Origin: Balneolaceae bacterium
GTDB taxonomy: Bacteria > Bacteroidota > Rhodothermia > Balneolales > Balneolaceae
NCBI GenBank assembly: GCA_021767245.1
Contig: JAASTO010000002.1
Location: 1-49,131 of the forward strand
DNA: 49,131 bases
Direction of reading: 5' to 3'
Shown piece by piece: positions 1 to 8,607 of this stretch. Within the stretch, counting starts at the first letter, position 1. Each line of letters starts with the position of its first letter. The notes beneath the pieces were generated by a model. It was given only the letters and a program-made list of their open reading frames with translations, was not told the origin of the DNA and did not search any database. The translations under genes and the position numbers were made by a program.

Positions 1-797
1 ACTGATCCTACCTCGATGCCCATTTGCTTACAGGTCGATCTTAGTTCCGATTCAAAGACGGAGGCCACGGATCCCACAAAACCCATTTCCTGTGTGATAA
101 TCTTTTCCGGAAAATGCTCTTTCACTTTGGTCAGATAGGCCTCGAATCCATCATGGATGATCTGCTGAATTTGCGGGTAATGTGATTTTGGTCCCATGAC
201 CTTACAGATCTCGGCTGCAAACAGTTTGGCCTCACGGTTTTTTTTGAACATCAGCGTCATCTTCTCAATATCCTCTTCTACATGGTGGTCCAGGTACGAC
301 CTCAGGTCACTATTCAGCGTACCGGCCGCATACAATTTCATGATCCTCTTGCCGATATAGCTTCCGCTTCCCTCATCCCCATCCGGAAATCCAACTGACG
401 GCATCTGCTTCATTACCTTGCCGTTTTCAAAATAAGCCGCACTCGATCCGGTTCCCAAAATACCCACCAGTCCTGATCGATCACCAAAGAGAGCAATACC
501 GGCAGCATCCAGGTCTGTAGCCACATGGATCTCAGCAAATTCAAATACCTCTCTCAGATACTGCTCCACCTCTCGCTTCTTTTCGGGTGAACCGCATCCG
601 GAACCGAAAAATCGTATCTCCTCAACTGATCGCCCTAACAGTTTGGGCTTCAGTTCTATGATAAGCACCTTCAAAAACTCTCCGGATGTAAGGAGATGGG
701 GATTAAGTCCTTCTGTCTGAATGAATTGAGGCGTTCCATCCCCAAGCAGCACCCAGTCTGTTTTCGACGCTCCACTATCTGCAATTAATCGGTTCAT
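1..797 (-). CDS. BadF/BadG-type ATPase, N-acetylglucosamine-kinase-like (3' end cut by window)
   Basis: About 265 codons from an ATG at 797-795 are visible; the gene runs off the left edge, so the C-terminus is missing. The N-terminus MNRLIADSGASKTDWVLL carries the phosphate-1 loop of the ASKHA sugar kinase/Hsp70/actin fold (D-S-G-A-S-K-T). Further on, a D-L-D-A-A-G-I-A segment and GILGTGSSAA fit the phosphate-2 and substrate regions of the BadF/BadG/BcrA/BcrD family, and GDEGSGSYIGKRI is typical of its N-acetylglucosamine kinase-like members. Those enzymes phosphorylate amino sugars in the cytosol, often during peptidoglycan or chitin recycling. The substrate here is inferred. It is divergent from the tryptophan dioxygenase gene, with a heptamer repeat tract between them. 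Confidence 0.8.
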   Translation of the reverse strand, partial: MNRLIADSGASKTDWVLLGDGTPQFIQTEGLNPHLLTSGEFLKVLIIELKPKLLGRSVEEIRFFGSGCGSPEKKREVEQYLREVFEFAEIHVATDLDAAGIALFGDRSGLVGILGTGSSAAYFENGKVMKQMPSVGFPDGDEGSGSYIGKRIMKLYAAGTLNSDLRSYLDHHVEEDIEKMTLMFKKNREAKLFAAEICKVMGPKSHYPQIQQIIHDGFEAYLTKVKEHFPEKIITQEMGFVGSVASVFESELRSTCKQMGIEVGS

Positions 798-854
798 ACT
801 TAATGGTACATAATTTTCACGATCAGGGTTCTTTAAAAAAAGAAAATCTTTTTA

Positions 855-963
855 CAGTGAACAGTTTTCAGTAAGCAGTTATCAGTAAACAGTGGGCAGT
901 GGGCAGTGGAAAATCCTAACACCTAACACCTAACACCTTGCAGCTAATTCCTTGCACCTACTC
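855..963. repeat. Two-phase heptanucleotide tandem repeat tract
   Basis: CAGT recurs at 855, 862, 869, 876, 883, 890, 897 and 904, exactly every seven bases (CAGTNNN, eight copies with variable spacer bases). Directly after it a second 7-base unit begins: CCTAACA at 915, 922 and 929, CCTTGCA at 936 and 950, a degenerate unit at 943 and CCTACTC at 957. The tract fills the gap between two divergent genes and stops about 40 bases before the dioxygenase ATG. It resembles the short tandem heptamer repeats known from some cyanobacteria in form. No function is evident. Confidence 0.85.
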
Positions 964-1005
964 TCTCTCCTCCCTATCATCCAACCGAACCAAATTTACT
1001 TACGC

Positions 1006-1785
1006 ATGAGCCTGACCTACACCAACTATCTCAAGATCGACGAACTGACTGAACTGCAGGAATATAAGTCGGACCCACCCGAGCATGACGAGATGCTGTT
1101 TATTATCATCCATCAAACCTATGAACTGTGGTTTAAACAGATCCTTCACGAATTCGGCAAGCTTCGCAAAGACCTTGAAGCCTGCAACACCTGGGGTGCC
1201 GTCAAAACCATGAGGCGCGTACTGACCATCCTTAAGACCATGGTGTCGCAGATCGATATCCTGGAAACTATGACGCCCCTCGAGTTCAATAGCTTCCGGA
1301 AATTCCTGGGGCAGTCGTCCGGTTTTCAATCACTTCAATTCCGTGAAATGGAGATCGTTTGCGGACTCCGTTTCCCGCTCATGAAAGAAGCACACAAGGA
1401 TCAACCCAAGCATATCGAAGTACTGGAAGAACGAATGGAGGAATCAACCTTATGGGAAAGCTTCTGTGCCTATTTACGCACCCGGGGGCATGATCTCCAC
1501 CCTCAAAGAGTTAATGAAAAAGGACTGATCCACGAACCCAATGAGGAGCATCAGAAGATCCTGGTAAATGCCATGCAAAATGATCCTGAAGCCGCCATGA
1601 TGACCGAGCTGTTTGTGGATTACGATGAGGGCCTTCAGGAGTGGCGCTACCGTCATGTTAAAATGGTGGAACGAACCATTGGCACCAAAAAAGGAACCGG
1701 CGGATCGGATGGAGCTAAATATCTTCACAAAACCCTGAATAATCCCATTTTTCCAGATCTCTGGGCTATCAGATCACAGTTTTAA
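1006..1785 (+). CDS. kynA: Tryptophan 2,3-dioxygenase
   Basis: Heme enzyme that opens the indole ring of L-tryptophan with O2 to give N-formylkynurenine, the first step of the kynurenine pathway in the cytosol. The 259-residue product has His36 in IIIHQTYELWF (His55 of the Xanthomonas enzyme), Arg98 in SFRKFLGQSSGFQS (Arg117, binds the substrate carboxylate), the heme ligand His217 in YRHVKMVERTIG (His240) and Thr231 in the GTGGSDGAKYL loop (Thr254). I chose the ATG at 1006; an upstream in-frame TTG at 952 lies inside the heptamer tract and would add 18 residues not seen in the family. It is 59 bases upstream of a kynureninase-like gene, so the two probably form a tryptophan-degradation unit. 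Confidence 0.95.
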   Translation: MSLTYTNYLKIDELTELQEYKSDPPEHDEMLFIIIHQTYELWFKQILHEFGKLRKDLEACNTWGAVKTMRRVLTILKTMVSQIDILETMTPLEFNSFRKFLGQSSGFQSLQFREMEIVCGLRFPLMKEAHKDQPKHIEVLEERMEESTLWESFCAYLRTRGHDLHPQRVNEKGLIHEPNEEHQKILVNAMQNDPEAAMMTELFVDYDEGLQEWRYRHVKMVERTIGTKKGTGGSDGAKYLHKTLNNPIFPDLWAIRSQF

Positions 1786-1844
1786 AGTGAACAAAATCGG
1801 TCGTATTACAGTTACTGCAACCAAACCAATTAAATTTCTTGTTG

Positions 1845-3029
1845 ATGTCAGATATTAATTCCTTAGCCAAAAAACTCGCTCCCCATTACTCACGATTTAA
1901 TGTAGCCAACCGGCTCCTGTTTACCGGTCACTCTCATCAGGCCTGGCCCGATGTAGCCCGTGAGGGTCAAACCGAATATTTTGACGTTTGTGCCCGCGAT
2001 GTGGACAACAAATGGGGAGCCGCTTTTGAAAAAACCGAGATCCTCCGAAATTACCTTCGTGATTTTTATGATGATCCGGATGGATTTTACTGCCGCGAGG
2101 AGAGTACCCACGTATTGTTCGTGAGCTGGATGAGTAGTCTGGACCTGAAAAATAAGCCTAAGATCATCTCCACCGATGGAGAATTTCACTCCCTGTTCAG
2201 GCAGCTGCACCGGCTCGAGGAAGAAGGTCTTGAATTCATTCAGGTTCCGGTTCAACCCGATGACACCTTTGCAGAACGCATTATCGAGGAAATGGATGAC
2301 CGCACCTCGGCGGTGATGCTCTCCCGCGTGTACTTTGAAACCTCTTTGATCAACACTCACCTGACCGAGATAGCCGCAGCCGCACGAAAGAATGGAATTC
2401 CCGTCCTGATCGATGATTACCATGGTACCAATGTGGTTCCTCTTTCCATTCGCGAAGCAGGACTTGAGGATTGTTTTATCCTGATCGGTGGATACAAGTA
2501 TCTGCAATGGGGCGAGGCCAACTGTTTCCTGCGCTTTCCCAAAGATTGCGACTATCGTCCGGCCATCACCGGATGGTTTGCCTCCTTCAGCACGCTGGAT
2601 AAACCGCGAACCAATGAGCCGGTAGAATATGATCATGACAATCAGCGATTTGCGAGCGGTACCTATGATCCTTCCTCTCAGTTCCGGGCAGCAAAAGTGG
2701 TGGAGTTTTTCCGGGAGATGGGACTCTCCCCCGAGGTACTGCGTGAGCAATATAAGGCACAGGTAAGCCTGCTTCGTGAGGCCTTCAAAAGCAAAAACTT
2801 TGATCCGGCTCTCATTCGGCTCACCCACGAAAACCCATTGGAGCTGAATGGCGGGTTCCTGTCATTGACTTCTCCTAAAGCCCGTGAGATCCGCGCAGCT
2901 CTGATGGAAAATGGAGTGTTCACCGACGCCCGCGGGGAGATCTTAAGATTTGGCCCGGCCCCATATATCACAACCGATCAGATCCAGAAAGCCATGGATA
3001 AGCTGGAAGAAGTTATCAGTTCAAGCTGA
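1845..3029 (+). CDS. Kynureninase-like class V PLP-dependent enzyme
   Basis: This 394-residue fold-type I PLP enzyme is related to kynureninase, which cleaves kynurenine to anthranilate and alanine. The segment LIDDYHGTNVVPLS supplies the cofactor Asp and the partner His193, and IGGYKYLQWGEANCF holds the Schiff-base Lys218. The usual kynureninase start motif (NSLG) is replaced by FTGHSHQAWPD, and the D-L-x-H-S motif by D-D-Y-H-G, so this is a divergent subfamily. Position directly after tryptophan dioxygenase supports a kynurenine substrate. No formamidase or 3-hydroxyanthranilate dioxygenase is nearby, so later steps are unknown. The ATG at 1845 follows two in-frame TTG codons (1839, 1842); ATG is preferred. 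Class V membership is near certain; the exact reaction is inferred. Confidence 0.75.
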   Translation: MSDINSLAKKLAPHYSRFNVANRLLFTGHSHQAWPDVAREGQTEYFDVCARDVDNKWGAAFEKTEILRNYLRDFYDDPDGFYCREESTHVLFVSWMSSLDLKNKPKIISTDGEFHSLFRQLHRLEEEGLEFIQVPVQPDDTFAERIIEEMDDRTSAVMLSRVYFETSLINTHLTEIAAAARKNGIPVLIDDYHGTNVVPLSIREAGLEDCFILIGGYKYLQWGEANCFLRFPKDCDYRPAITGWFASFSTLDKPRTNEPVEYDHDNQRFASGTYDPSSQFRAAKVVEFFREMGLSPEVLREQYKAQVSLLREAFKSKNFDPALIRLTHENPLELNGGFLSLTSPKAREIRAALMENGVFTDARGEILRFGPAPYITTDQIQKAMDKLEEVISSS

Positions 3030-3057
3030 ACGAGATTCACACCCTTATCAAAAAATA

Positions 3058-3077
3058 ATGTAGTTTCTGAACTACGT
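3058..3077 (+). terminator. Small hairpin after the kynureninase-like gene
   Basis: GTAGTT (3060-3065), loop TCTG and AACTAC (3070-3075) form a perfect 6-bp stem, extendable by a G-U and an A-T pair. It sits 29 bases after the stop codon. The nearest T run (TTTTT) comes about 15 bases later, so it is a weak intrinsic terminator at best. Confidence 0.35.
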
Positions 3078-3193
3078 TCAGTTGTCTGTTTTTAGCAGAT
3101 CATAAATTTTTTTGTGTAAGGATTTCGATTTTCAGCCCTCTTACTCTACAGTCAGGTTCACAAAACCGACTCTGAGAATAGATCAACACAGCG

Positions 3194-3226
3194 TTTGTCT
3201 ATTACATATATTGAACATATATTCAA
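3194..3226 (+). promoter_or_regulatory. Candidate recA promoter overlapped by a 16-bp palindrome
   Basis: This lies in the 357-base gap 3030-3386, which otherwise holds only the hairpin above. TTGTCT (3195-3200), 17 bases, then TATATT (3218-3223) fits a sigma-70-like promoter; the same stretch can be read as TTTG-N20-TATATTCA, close to the Bacteroidota -33/-7 pattern. The palindrome TTGAACATATATTCAA (3211-3226, 14 of 16 bases symmetric) covers the -10 element, where a repressor would act. Its core GAAC-N4-ATTC is one base off the Bacillus-type LexA box GAAC-N4-GTTC. It would give a leader of about 155 bases before recA. Operator status is inference. Confidence 0.45.
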
Positions 3227-3386
3227 ATCAACTGAAAACGGGGTGACACAGATCGTCACTCCGGCAGTGTATATTGGCAACCACAGGTTTAAAGAACGTT
3301 ACATTGATAGTGAAAGGCCGCTGAGCAGGGCCTAATGATTTACAGACCACACGGATTTTTAATAACAAAACACACAGGTAAACATT

Positions 3387-4436
3387 ATGAGTAAAGACGA
3401 CAGAGTCAAAGCCCTGGATATAGCCGTCGGGCAGATCGAAAAACAGCATGGTAAAGGAACCATCATGAAGCTCGGTGCCGAAGCCGTGCAGGATATTGAT
3501 GTGATCTCAACCGGATCCATTATGGTTGATTATGCCCTTGGCGTGCAGGGAATTCCACGTGGTCGGGTAACAGAAATTTATGGTCCTGAAGCGAGTGGTA
3601 AAACCACCCTTGCCCTTCAGGTGATCGCCGAGGCTCAAAAAGCCGGCGGGTATGCGGCCTTTATCGATGCAGAGCACGCTTTTGATCCGCGCTACGCAAA
3701 GGCACTGGGTATCAATGTAGAAGAATTACTGGTCTCACAGCCCGATAACGGTGAACAGGCCCTTGAGATCACCGAAACACTGATACGCTCCGGTGCCCTG
3801 GATGTGGTGGTGGTCGATTCCGTTGCGGCTTTGGTACCCCGCGCTGAGCTGGAAGGTGAAATGGGTGATTCGCACATGGGGCTACAGGCACGACTGATGT
3901 CTCAGGCCATGCGTAAGATCACCGGTATCATCAATAAAAGCCGGACAGCCTGTATCTTTATTAATCAGGTGCGTGAAAAGATCGGGGTGATGTTCGGAAA
4001 TCCGGAAACCACCACCGGTGGTCGCGCTCTGAAGTTCTATTCTTCCGTTCGGTTGGATATTCGCCGCATCGGTTCTATTAAAAAAGGCGATGAAGTGATC
4101 GGTAACCGCACCAAGGTAAAAGTTGCCAAGAATAAGGTGGCTCCCCCCTTCAAAGTCGTTGAATTCAATATCATGTACGGTAAAGGCATTTCAAGGATCT
4201 CAGAAGTACTGGATCTGGCTGTGGAGTATGATATTATCGAGAAGCGCGGAAGCTGGTTCCGTTACGACGGTGAACCGATTGGACAGGGTTCCGACGCGGC
4301 TATGCAATTCCTTGAGGAAGATCCGGAACTGACCAAGAAGATCGAAACCCGTGTTCGTAAGAAGCTGATGGGAATTGAGGAAGAAGAGCCTGAAAAGGAT
4401 AAGAAAGAAAAAGAAGCGGTTGAAGAAAAAGGATAA
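3387..4436 (+). CDS. recA: Recombinase RecA
   Basis: DNA-dependent ATPase that forms filaments on single-stranded DNA, drives strand exchange and triggers LexA-type repressor self-cleavage. The 349-residue protein has Walker [10 protein letters not shown] at residues 66-74, in register with Escherichia coli RecA, with Lys72. It also has the [12 protein letters not shown] Walker B region, an L1/L2 region with [22 protein letters not shown], and the C-terminal domain. The last 20 residues are a Lys/Glu-rich acidic tail ([19 protein letters not shown]), as in many RecA proteins. ATG at 3387. recX overlaps the 3' end, so RecA and its modulator are probably co-transcribed. Confidence 0.99.
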   Translation: MSKDDRVKALDIAVGQIEKQHGKGTIMKLGAEAVQDIDVISTGSIMVDYALGVQGIPRGRVTEIYGPEASGKTTLALQVIAEAQKAGGYAAFIDAEHAFDPRYAKALGINVEELLVSQPDNGEQALEITETLIRSGALDVVVVDSVAALVPRAELEGEMGDSHMGLQARLMSQAMRKITGIINKSRTACIFINQVREKIGVMFGNPETTTGGRALKFYSSVRLDIRRIGSIKKGDEVIGNRTKVKVAKNKVAPPFKVVEFNIMYGKGISRISEVLDLAVEYDIIEKRGSWFRYDGEPIGQGSDAAMQFLEEDPELTKKIETRVRKKLMGIEEEEPEKDKKEKEAVEEKG

Positions 4437-5112
4437 ATACCAACGGTATTCGGAAGAAGCCCTTGAGCTTCTTCCGGCTCCTGTTTCTGAGATCCAGGTT
4501 CAAAAAAAGAACGCAACCCGTTTCTCACTCTTCGTCCAAAACCAGTTTCTGATCGGGGTTTCAGAAGCGACTCTCACTCAGCTTGATCTTAGAAAAGGCA
4601 CCCTCATAACCCGTGAGCTTCTTTCCCGGATCGAGACATCTGAAGAACGCTGGGCTGCAAGGGAATATTTTTTCAGGATACTTTCCAGACGCGATCATTC
4701 CCGAAAAGAGCTCAAGGACAAAGCCTATAAAAAGGGATATTCGGGTAGCTACATCGATGAGATCCTTGATGAATTCCAGGAAAAGGAATATATCGATGAT
4801 CGAAAATTTGCCCTCAAATACACGGCCGATAAGTTTGAATTCAATGATTGGGGGCCTTATAAGATCCGAACACAGTTATTCAAAAAGGGGATATCGAAAG
4901 CTGTTGTTGAGGAATGTATCAGGAAGTCCTTTGCCACTGAAGATATCAAGGAAAGCATGGTTGCCCTGATCCGGAAAAAGAAGAAACGGTATCAGCGCGA
5001 GCCCAAGGAAAAAAGAAAGAAAAAGATATTCGACTTTTTACTGAGAAAAGGGTACGATTCAGACCATATTTTCAAACACATAGACGAACTATTAATGATC
5101 ATTGATCAATGA
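4420..5112 (+). CDS. recX: Regulatory protein RecX
   Basis: RecX binds RecA filaments and restrains recombinase activity. The tandem three-helix repeats are visible: an [23 protein letters not shown] region, a [19 protein letters not shown] region, and a C-terminal repeat with [19 protein letters not shown] place the start at TTG 4420 (about 230 residues, 17-base overlap with recA). An earlier in-frame TTG at 4375 would add only Lys/Arg codons, which are just the shifted-frame reading of the Lys/Glu-rich RecA tail. No ATG exists near the start, so a non-ATG start is required. Its stop overlaps the next ATG (ATGA). Confidence 0.88.
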   Translation: MKKKDKYQRYSEEALELLPAPVSEIQVQKKNATRFSLFVQNQFLIGVSEATLTQLDLRKGTLITRELLSRIETSEERWAAREYFFRILSRRDHSRKELKDKAYKKGYSGSYIDEILDEFQEKEYIDDRKFALKYTADKFEFNDWGPYKIRTQLFKKGISKAVVEECIRKSFATEDIKESMVALIRKKKKRYQREPKEKRKKKIFDFLLRKGYDSDHIFKHIDELLMIIDQ

Positions 5113-6188
5113 AAAATATCACACTGGACAAAGTGGTTAAATTTATCATCGGGCTATCGGCAGTTGTCGTTGGCCTTATGATCGTGTATAACTACTCCAA
5201 CCTTGTGATCTTTCTGGTTCTGGCTATGATCCTAAGCTACGTACTTGATCCATTTGTGAACCGTTTGCAGGCGTCCGGTGTAAACCGAACTCTCGGAGTT
5301 ACCCTGGTTCTCTTTACCGTGGTTCTAATTCTCGGGTTTATATCTACCAGTGTGATCCCTATCATTGCTAACCAAATGGCTGAATTAGCTACACAACTCA
5401 GTCTCGAAAATATCCGTCAGATCTCTGTCCGGATCGAAAATCAATTCCTGGATAAATTCGAGTTTCTCCCTGAAGGCTTTTTGGAAGATAACATCACGGC
5501 AATCGCCAACGACCTCTTTGATGTGAATCAGATCTCCACCATCATTGGTGATGCTCTTGGCATCTTTACCAATATCTTTTCGGCTGTACTGGTGGTTCCC
5601 TTTGCAGCCTTTTTCTTTTTGAAGGATGGCAGTAAGATCCGGCGTGACCTTCTTCGACTTGTGCCGAACAAGTATTTTGAGACCTCACTCACGGTGATCG
5701 ATAAGATCGAGAACCGCCTGGGATTGTATTTTCGCAGTGTGTTACTTCAAAGTTTTCTAGTAGCCCTTTCGTCGTGGGCATTTTTGAGCATTGCGGGCCT
5801 GGGTAATGCAATGTCGGTGGGTATCGCAGTCGGACTTGCCAATACCATCCCATACTTTGGACCAATATTGGGTTATGTGCTATCTGTGATCGTTTCTATT
5901 ATTGAAACCGGTAATTTTTCTTTAGTTGCAGCCTGCATGCTGGCCATTCTGATCGTTCAGCTTCTTGATAACCTGGTGTTTCAACCCATGCTCTTCTCAA
6001 GATCTGCGGATATACACCCTGTGGCCATTTTGTTCATTATTCTGGTGGGTGCCGAAACAGCCGGTATTCTCGGTATGCTGATCGCAATTCCCCTGGCCAC
6101 AGTCATTAAAATCGCCATTACACAGATCAACTGGAGCTTCAATAATTATCAAATCTTCAGGAAAGAAGCAGGGCCGCCATCCGGGTAG
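5109..6188 (+). CDS. AI-2E family transporter (PerM/YdiK-type membrane protein)
   Basis: Inner-membrane protein of 359 residues with hydrophobic segments near residues 10-75, a soluble-looking stretch around 85-150 (LATQLSLENIRQISVRIENQ onward) and further membrane segments to residue about 340. The family hallmark is the re-entrant region near residue 245-265 with NTIPYFGPILGY, plus the later QLLDNLVFQPMLF segment. Members export autoinducer-2, sodium/protons or unknown substrates, so the name does not prove a quorum-sensing role. The ATG overlaps the recX stop by four bases, suggesting translational coupling to the recA-recX transcript. Confidence 0.88.
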   Translation: MKNITLDKVVKFIIGLSAVVVGLMIVYNYSNLVIFLVLAMILSYVLDPFVNRLQASGVNRTLGVTLVLFTVVLILGFISTSVIPIIANQMAELATQLSLENIRQISVRIENQFLDKFEFLPEGFLEDNITAIANDLFDVNQISTIIGDALGIFTNIFSAVLVVPFAAFFFLKDGSKIRRDLLRLVPNKYFETSLTVIDKIENRLGLYFRSVLLQSFLVALSSWAFLSIAGLGNAMSVGIAVGLANTIPYFGPILGYVLSVIVSIIETGNFSLVAACMLAILIVQLLDNLVFQPMLFSRSADIHPVAILFIILVGAETAGILGMLIAIPLATVIKIAITQINWSFNNYQIFRKEAGPPSG

Positions 6189-6274
6189 AAATTCTTACAG
6201 ATTTCTTCTTCATCGTAGCGAAACATTTCCTATCTTTTCTGCCCTACCAGGCACCCTTAAAACCATTTTAACTT

Positions 6275-6868
6275 TTGAAAGGACTCGTTGTTTTTGCGTC
6301 CGGCTCGGGCACTAACTTTCAGTCGCTTATCGATGCAATTGTAAAGGGTGAACTATCTGCAAAAATCAATGGACTCATCACTGACAAACCTAATATTGGG
6401 TCCATTCAGCGCGCCACTGATCACGACATCCCTTACAAGGTCATTGTTCCTTCCTCTTTTGAACATGAATCTGATTTTGCAGAGGCTCTGTTGGAACAAC
6501 TCAAGACCTGGAATACCGACCTGATCATTCTGGCCGGTTATCTGAAAAAGATCCCATCAAAGGTCATTGAGAAATATGAGAACCGGATCCTTAATATTCA
6601 TCCCTCTTTGCTCCCAAAATATGGCGGTAAGGGATTTTATGGCTTAAATGTACACAAAGCTGTGATCGAAGATCAGGAACCTGTTTCCGGTTGTACGGTA
6701 CATCTGGTGAATGAAGAATTTGATAAAGGACCGATCCTCGCACAAACTGAGGTCCCGGTTCACCCCGATGATACACCCGAAAGTCTGGGAGCCCGAATTT
6801 TGAAACAGGAACACAAATTGTTCCCCGCTACTATCGAAGATTATATAAATAAACTCCGAAACACCTAA
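6275..6868 (+). CDS. purN: Phosphoribosylglycinamide formyltransferase PurN
   Basis: Transfers a formyl group from 10-formyltetrahydrofolate to GAR, the third step of de novo purine synthesis. The 197-residue protein starts MKGLVVFASGSGTNFQSL, whose GSGTN loop binds the GAR phosphate. Catalytic residues are Asn107 and His109 in NIHPSLLPKYGGKG, and Asp150 in EEFDKGPI (Asn106, His108 and Asp144 of the E. coli enzyme). The start is a TTG; there is no in-frame ATG upstream and the family N-terminus begins exactly here. purH follows after 19 bases, so the two are co-transcribed. Confidence 0.96.
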   Translation: MKGLVVFASGSGTNFQSLIDAIVKGELSAKINGLITDKPNIGSIQRATDHDIPYKVIVPSSFEHESDFAEALLEQLKTWNTDLIILAGYLKKIPSKVIEKYENRILNIHPSLLPKYGGKGFYGLNVHKAVIEDQEPVSGCTVHLVNEEFDKGPILAQTEVPVHPDDTPESLGARILKQEHKLFPATIEDYINKLRNT

Positions 6869-6887
6869 CCCGAAATACATATCCCCC

Positions 6888-8462
6888 GTGTCACTCAATC
6901 CTCTTTCTTCTCTCCCAACGACTCCACTCACAATTAAACGCGCTCTTATCTCGGTGTCCGATAAGACCGGTCTTCCGAAACTGGCAAAAGCCCTGCACGC
7001 ATCCGGGGTTGAGATCATTTCTACCGGAGGCACTGCGAAGGTCATCAAAGCAGAGGGAATTCCAGTAAAGGATGTGTCTGAAATCACCGGATTCGAAGAG
7101 TGCCTGGATGGCCGCGTTAAAACTCTGCACCCTATAGTACATGGGGGCATTCTGGCACGGACTTCCCATGGTCCTGATGTCGAGGAGATCGAAAAACTGG
7201 GTATCAACCCTATTGAGCTGGTAGTAGTGAACCTGTATCCCTTCAAAGATAAAGTGGCGGAGCCTGAGGTAACGGAAGCCGGGGCTACCGAATTCATCGA
7301 TATCGGTGGACCGACTATGATCAGGGCGGCGGCCAAGAATTTCGCACACGTTGCTATACTGAGCTCTCCTGCACAGTATGCCGATTTCACGGAAGAACTT
7401 GAAGAGAAAATGGCTGTCTCTTTTGAAAGCCGGAGAAAACTGGCTAAAGATGCCTTTGCCCACACTGCAGATTATGATGCGGCTATCACCAACTACTTTA
7501 CTAAACTTATTAACGAGGAACCGGCCAGACAGATTAATATCTCACTGCCGCTTTCTCAGGAGCTGAGGTACGGAGAAAATCCCCACCAAAAAGCTGCCGT
7601 TTATGGAGATCAGGACTCGTTCATTGACTGTTTTCACGGAAAACAGCTCAGTTACAACAACTATCTGGATGTAGATTCTGCTCTGAATATCATCTCTGAT
7701 TTCACAGATGAGGAAAAGGCTTGTGCCATCATCAAACACACGATCCCATCAGGAGTTGGTGTGGGCGATTCACTGAGATCAGCTTACGAAAAAGCCTTCA
7801 GTACCGATCGTGTTTCCCCATTTGGTGGCATTGTAGTGGTGAATCAGGAACTGGACCTGGATACCGCTAAAGCTATCGACGAGATCTTCACAGAGATCAT
7901 TATTGCTCCATCCTTCAGTGAGGAATCGCTCGAACTTCTGACACAGAAAAAAAATCGCCGATTAATTCGGATCAAAAAGTCGATTAGTGAAGTACAAGGC
8001 TCGTCTTTCAGATCCATATTTGGAGGTTTACTGCATCAGCAGGCAGATCTGTTGCCGGCCAATCCCGATGAATTTGAGGTGGTCACCAACAGAACACCAA
8101 CCGAACAGGAAATGAAAGACCTTTTATTTTCCTGGAAAGTGGTTCGCCACATAAAATCGAATGCTATTGTTTATGCCAAAGATGGCCGAACATTAGGTAT
8201 CGGTTCAGGGCAAACAAGCCGGGTTGATTCGTCAGAGATCGCAGTGGCAAAAGCCGCAAAGGAAGGACTGAGCCTCTCGGGATCAGCTATCGCTTCCGAT
8301 GCCTTTTTCCCTTTTGCAGATGGTGTTGAAGCCGCCGCCAAAGCCGGAGCGACTGCAGTCATTCAGCCCGGAGGCAGTATCAGGGATGAGGAAGTGATCG
8401 CCAAAGCCAACGAGTTTGATATGGCTATGGTGCTAACCGGTAAACGTCATTTCAGGCATTGA
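6888..8462 (+). CDS. purH: Bifunctional AICAR formyltransferase / IMP cyclohydrolase PurH
   Basis: Catalyses the last two steps of IMP synthesis. The N-terminal IMP cyclohydrolase domain (residues about 15-160) shows [37 protein letters not shown] and [14 protein letters not shown]. The C-terminal transformylase domain shows [12 protein letters not shown], the catalytic Lys-His pair in [19 protein letters not shown], and [12 protein letters not shown]. The usual K-H-x-N-P-C-G motif reads K-H-T-I-P-S-G here, a variant seen in some lineages. GTG start at 6888, 19 bases after purN; length of 524 residues is normal. Confidence 0.97.
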   Translation: MSLNPLSSLPTTPLTIKRALISVSDKTGLPKLAKALHASGVEIISTGGTAKVIKAEGIPVKDVSEITGFEECLDGRVKTLHPIVHGGILARTSHGPDVEEIEKLGINPIELVVVNLYPFKDKVAEPEVTEAGATEFIDIGGPTMIRAAAKNFAHVAILSSPAQYADFTEELEEKMAVSFESRRKLAKDAFAHTADYDAAITNYFTKLINEEPARQINISLPLSQELRYGENPHQKAAVYGDQDSFIDCFHGKQLSYNNYLDVDSALNIISDFTDEEKACAIIKHTIPSGVGVGDSLRSAYEKAFSTDRVSPFGGIVVVNQELDLDTAKAIDEIFTEIIIAPSFSEESLELLTQKKNRRLIRIKKSISEVQGSSFRSIFGGLLHQQADLLPANPDEFEVVTNRTPTEQEMKDLLFSWKVVRHIKSNAIVYAKDGRTLGIGSGQTSRVDSSEIAVAKAAKEGLSLSGSAIASDAFFPFADGVEAAAKAGATAVIQPGGSIRDEEVIAKANEFDMAMVLTGKRHFRH

Positions 8463-8607
8463 TTTAGCAAAATCAGATAACATTCCATCAATTTGAAAAT
8501 TTCTGAATTTTAGGTTTTTATACATTCGCAAATACACGTTCATTATTGTATTTTCTTTTTCATCTATTATCCCATATCCCAACGTACAAATATCTTAACG
8601 GTCAAAA

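Noticed and set aside
952-1005. N-terminal extension of tryptophan dioxygenase from TTG 952
   Set aside because: The added 18 residues come from the heptamer repeat tract and are not part of the family N-terminus; ATG 1006 fits.
1890-2828. 312-residue open frame opposite the kynureninase-like gene
   Set aside because: Antisense shadow of a clear PLP enzyme; the translation shows no recognisable domain.
6644-7465. 273-residue open frame antisense to purN and purH
   Set aside because: Spans two real genes on the other strand and is Ser-rich without any motif; typical shadow frame.
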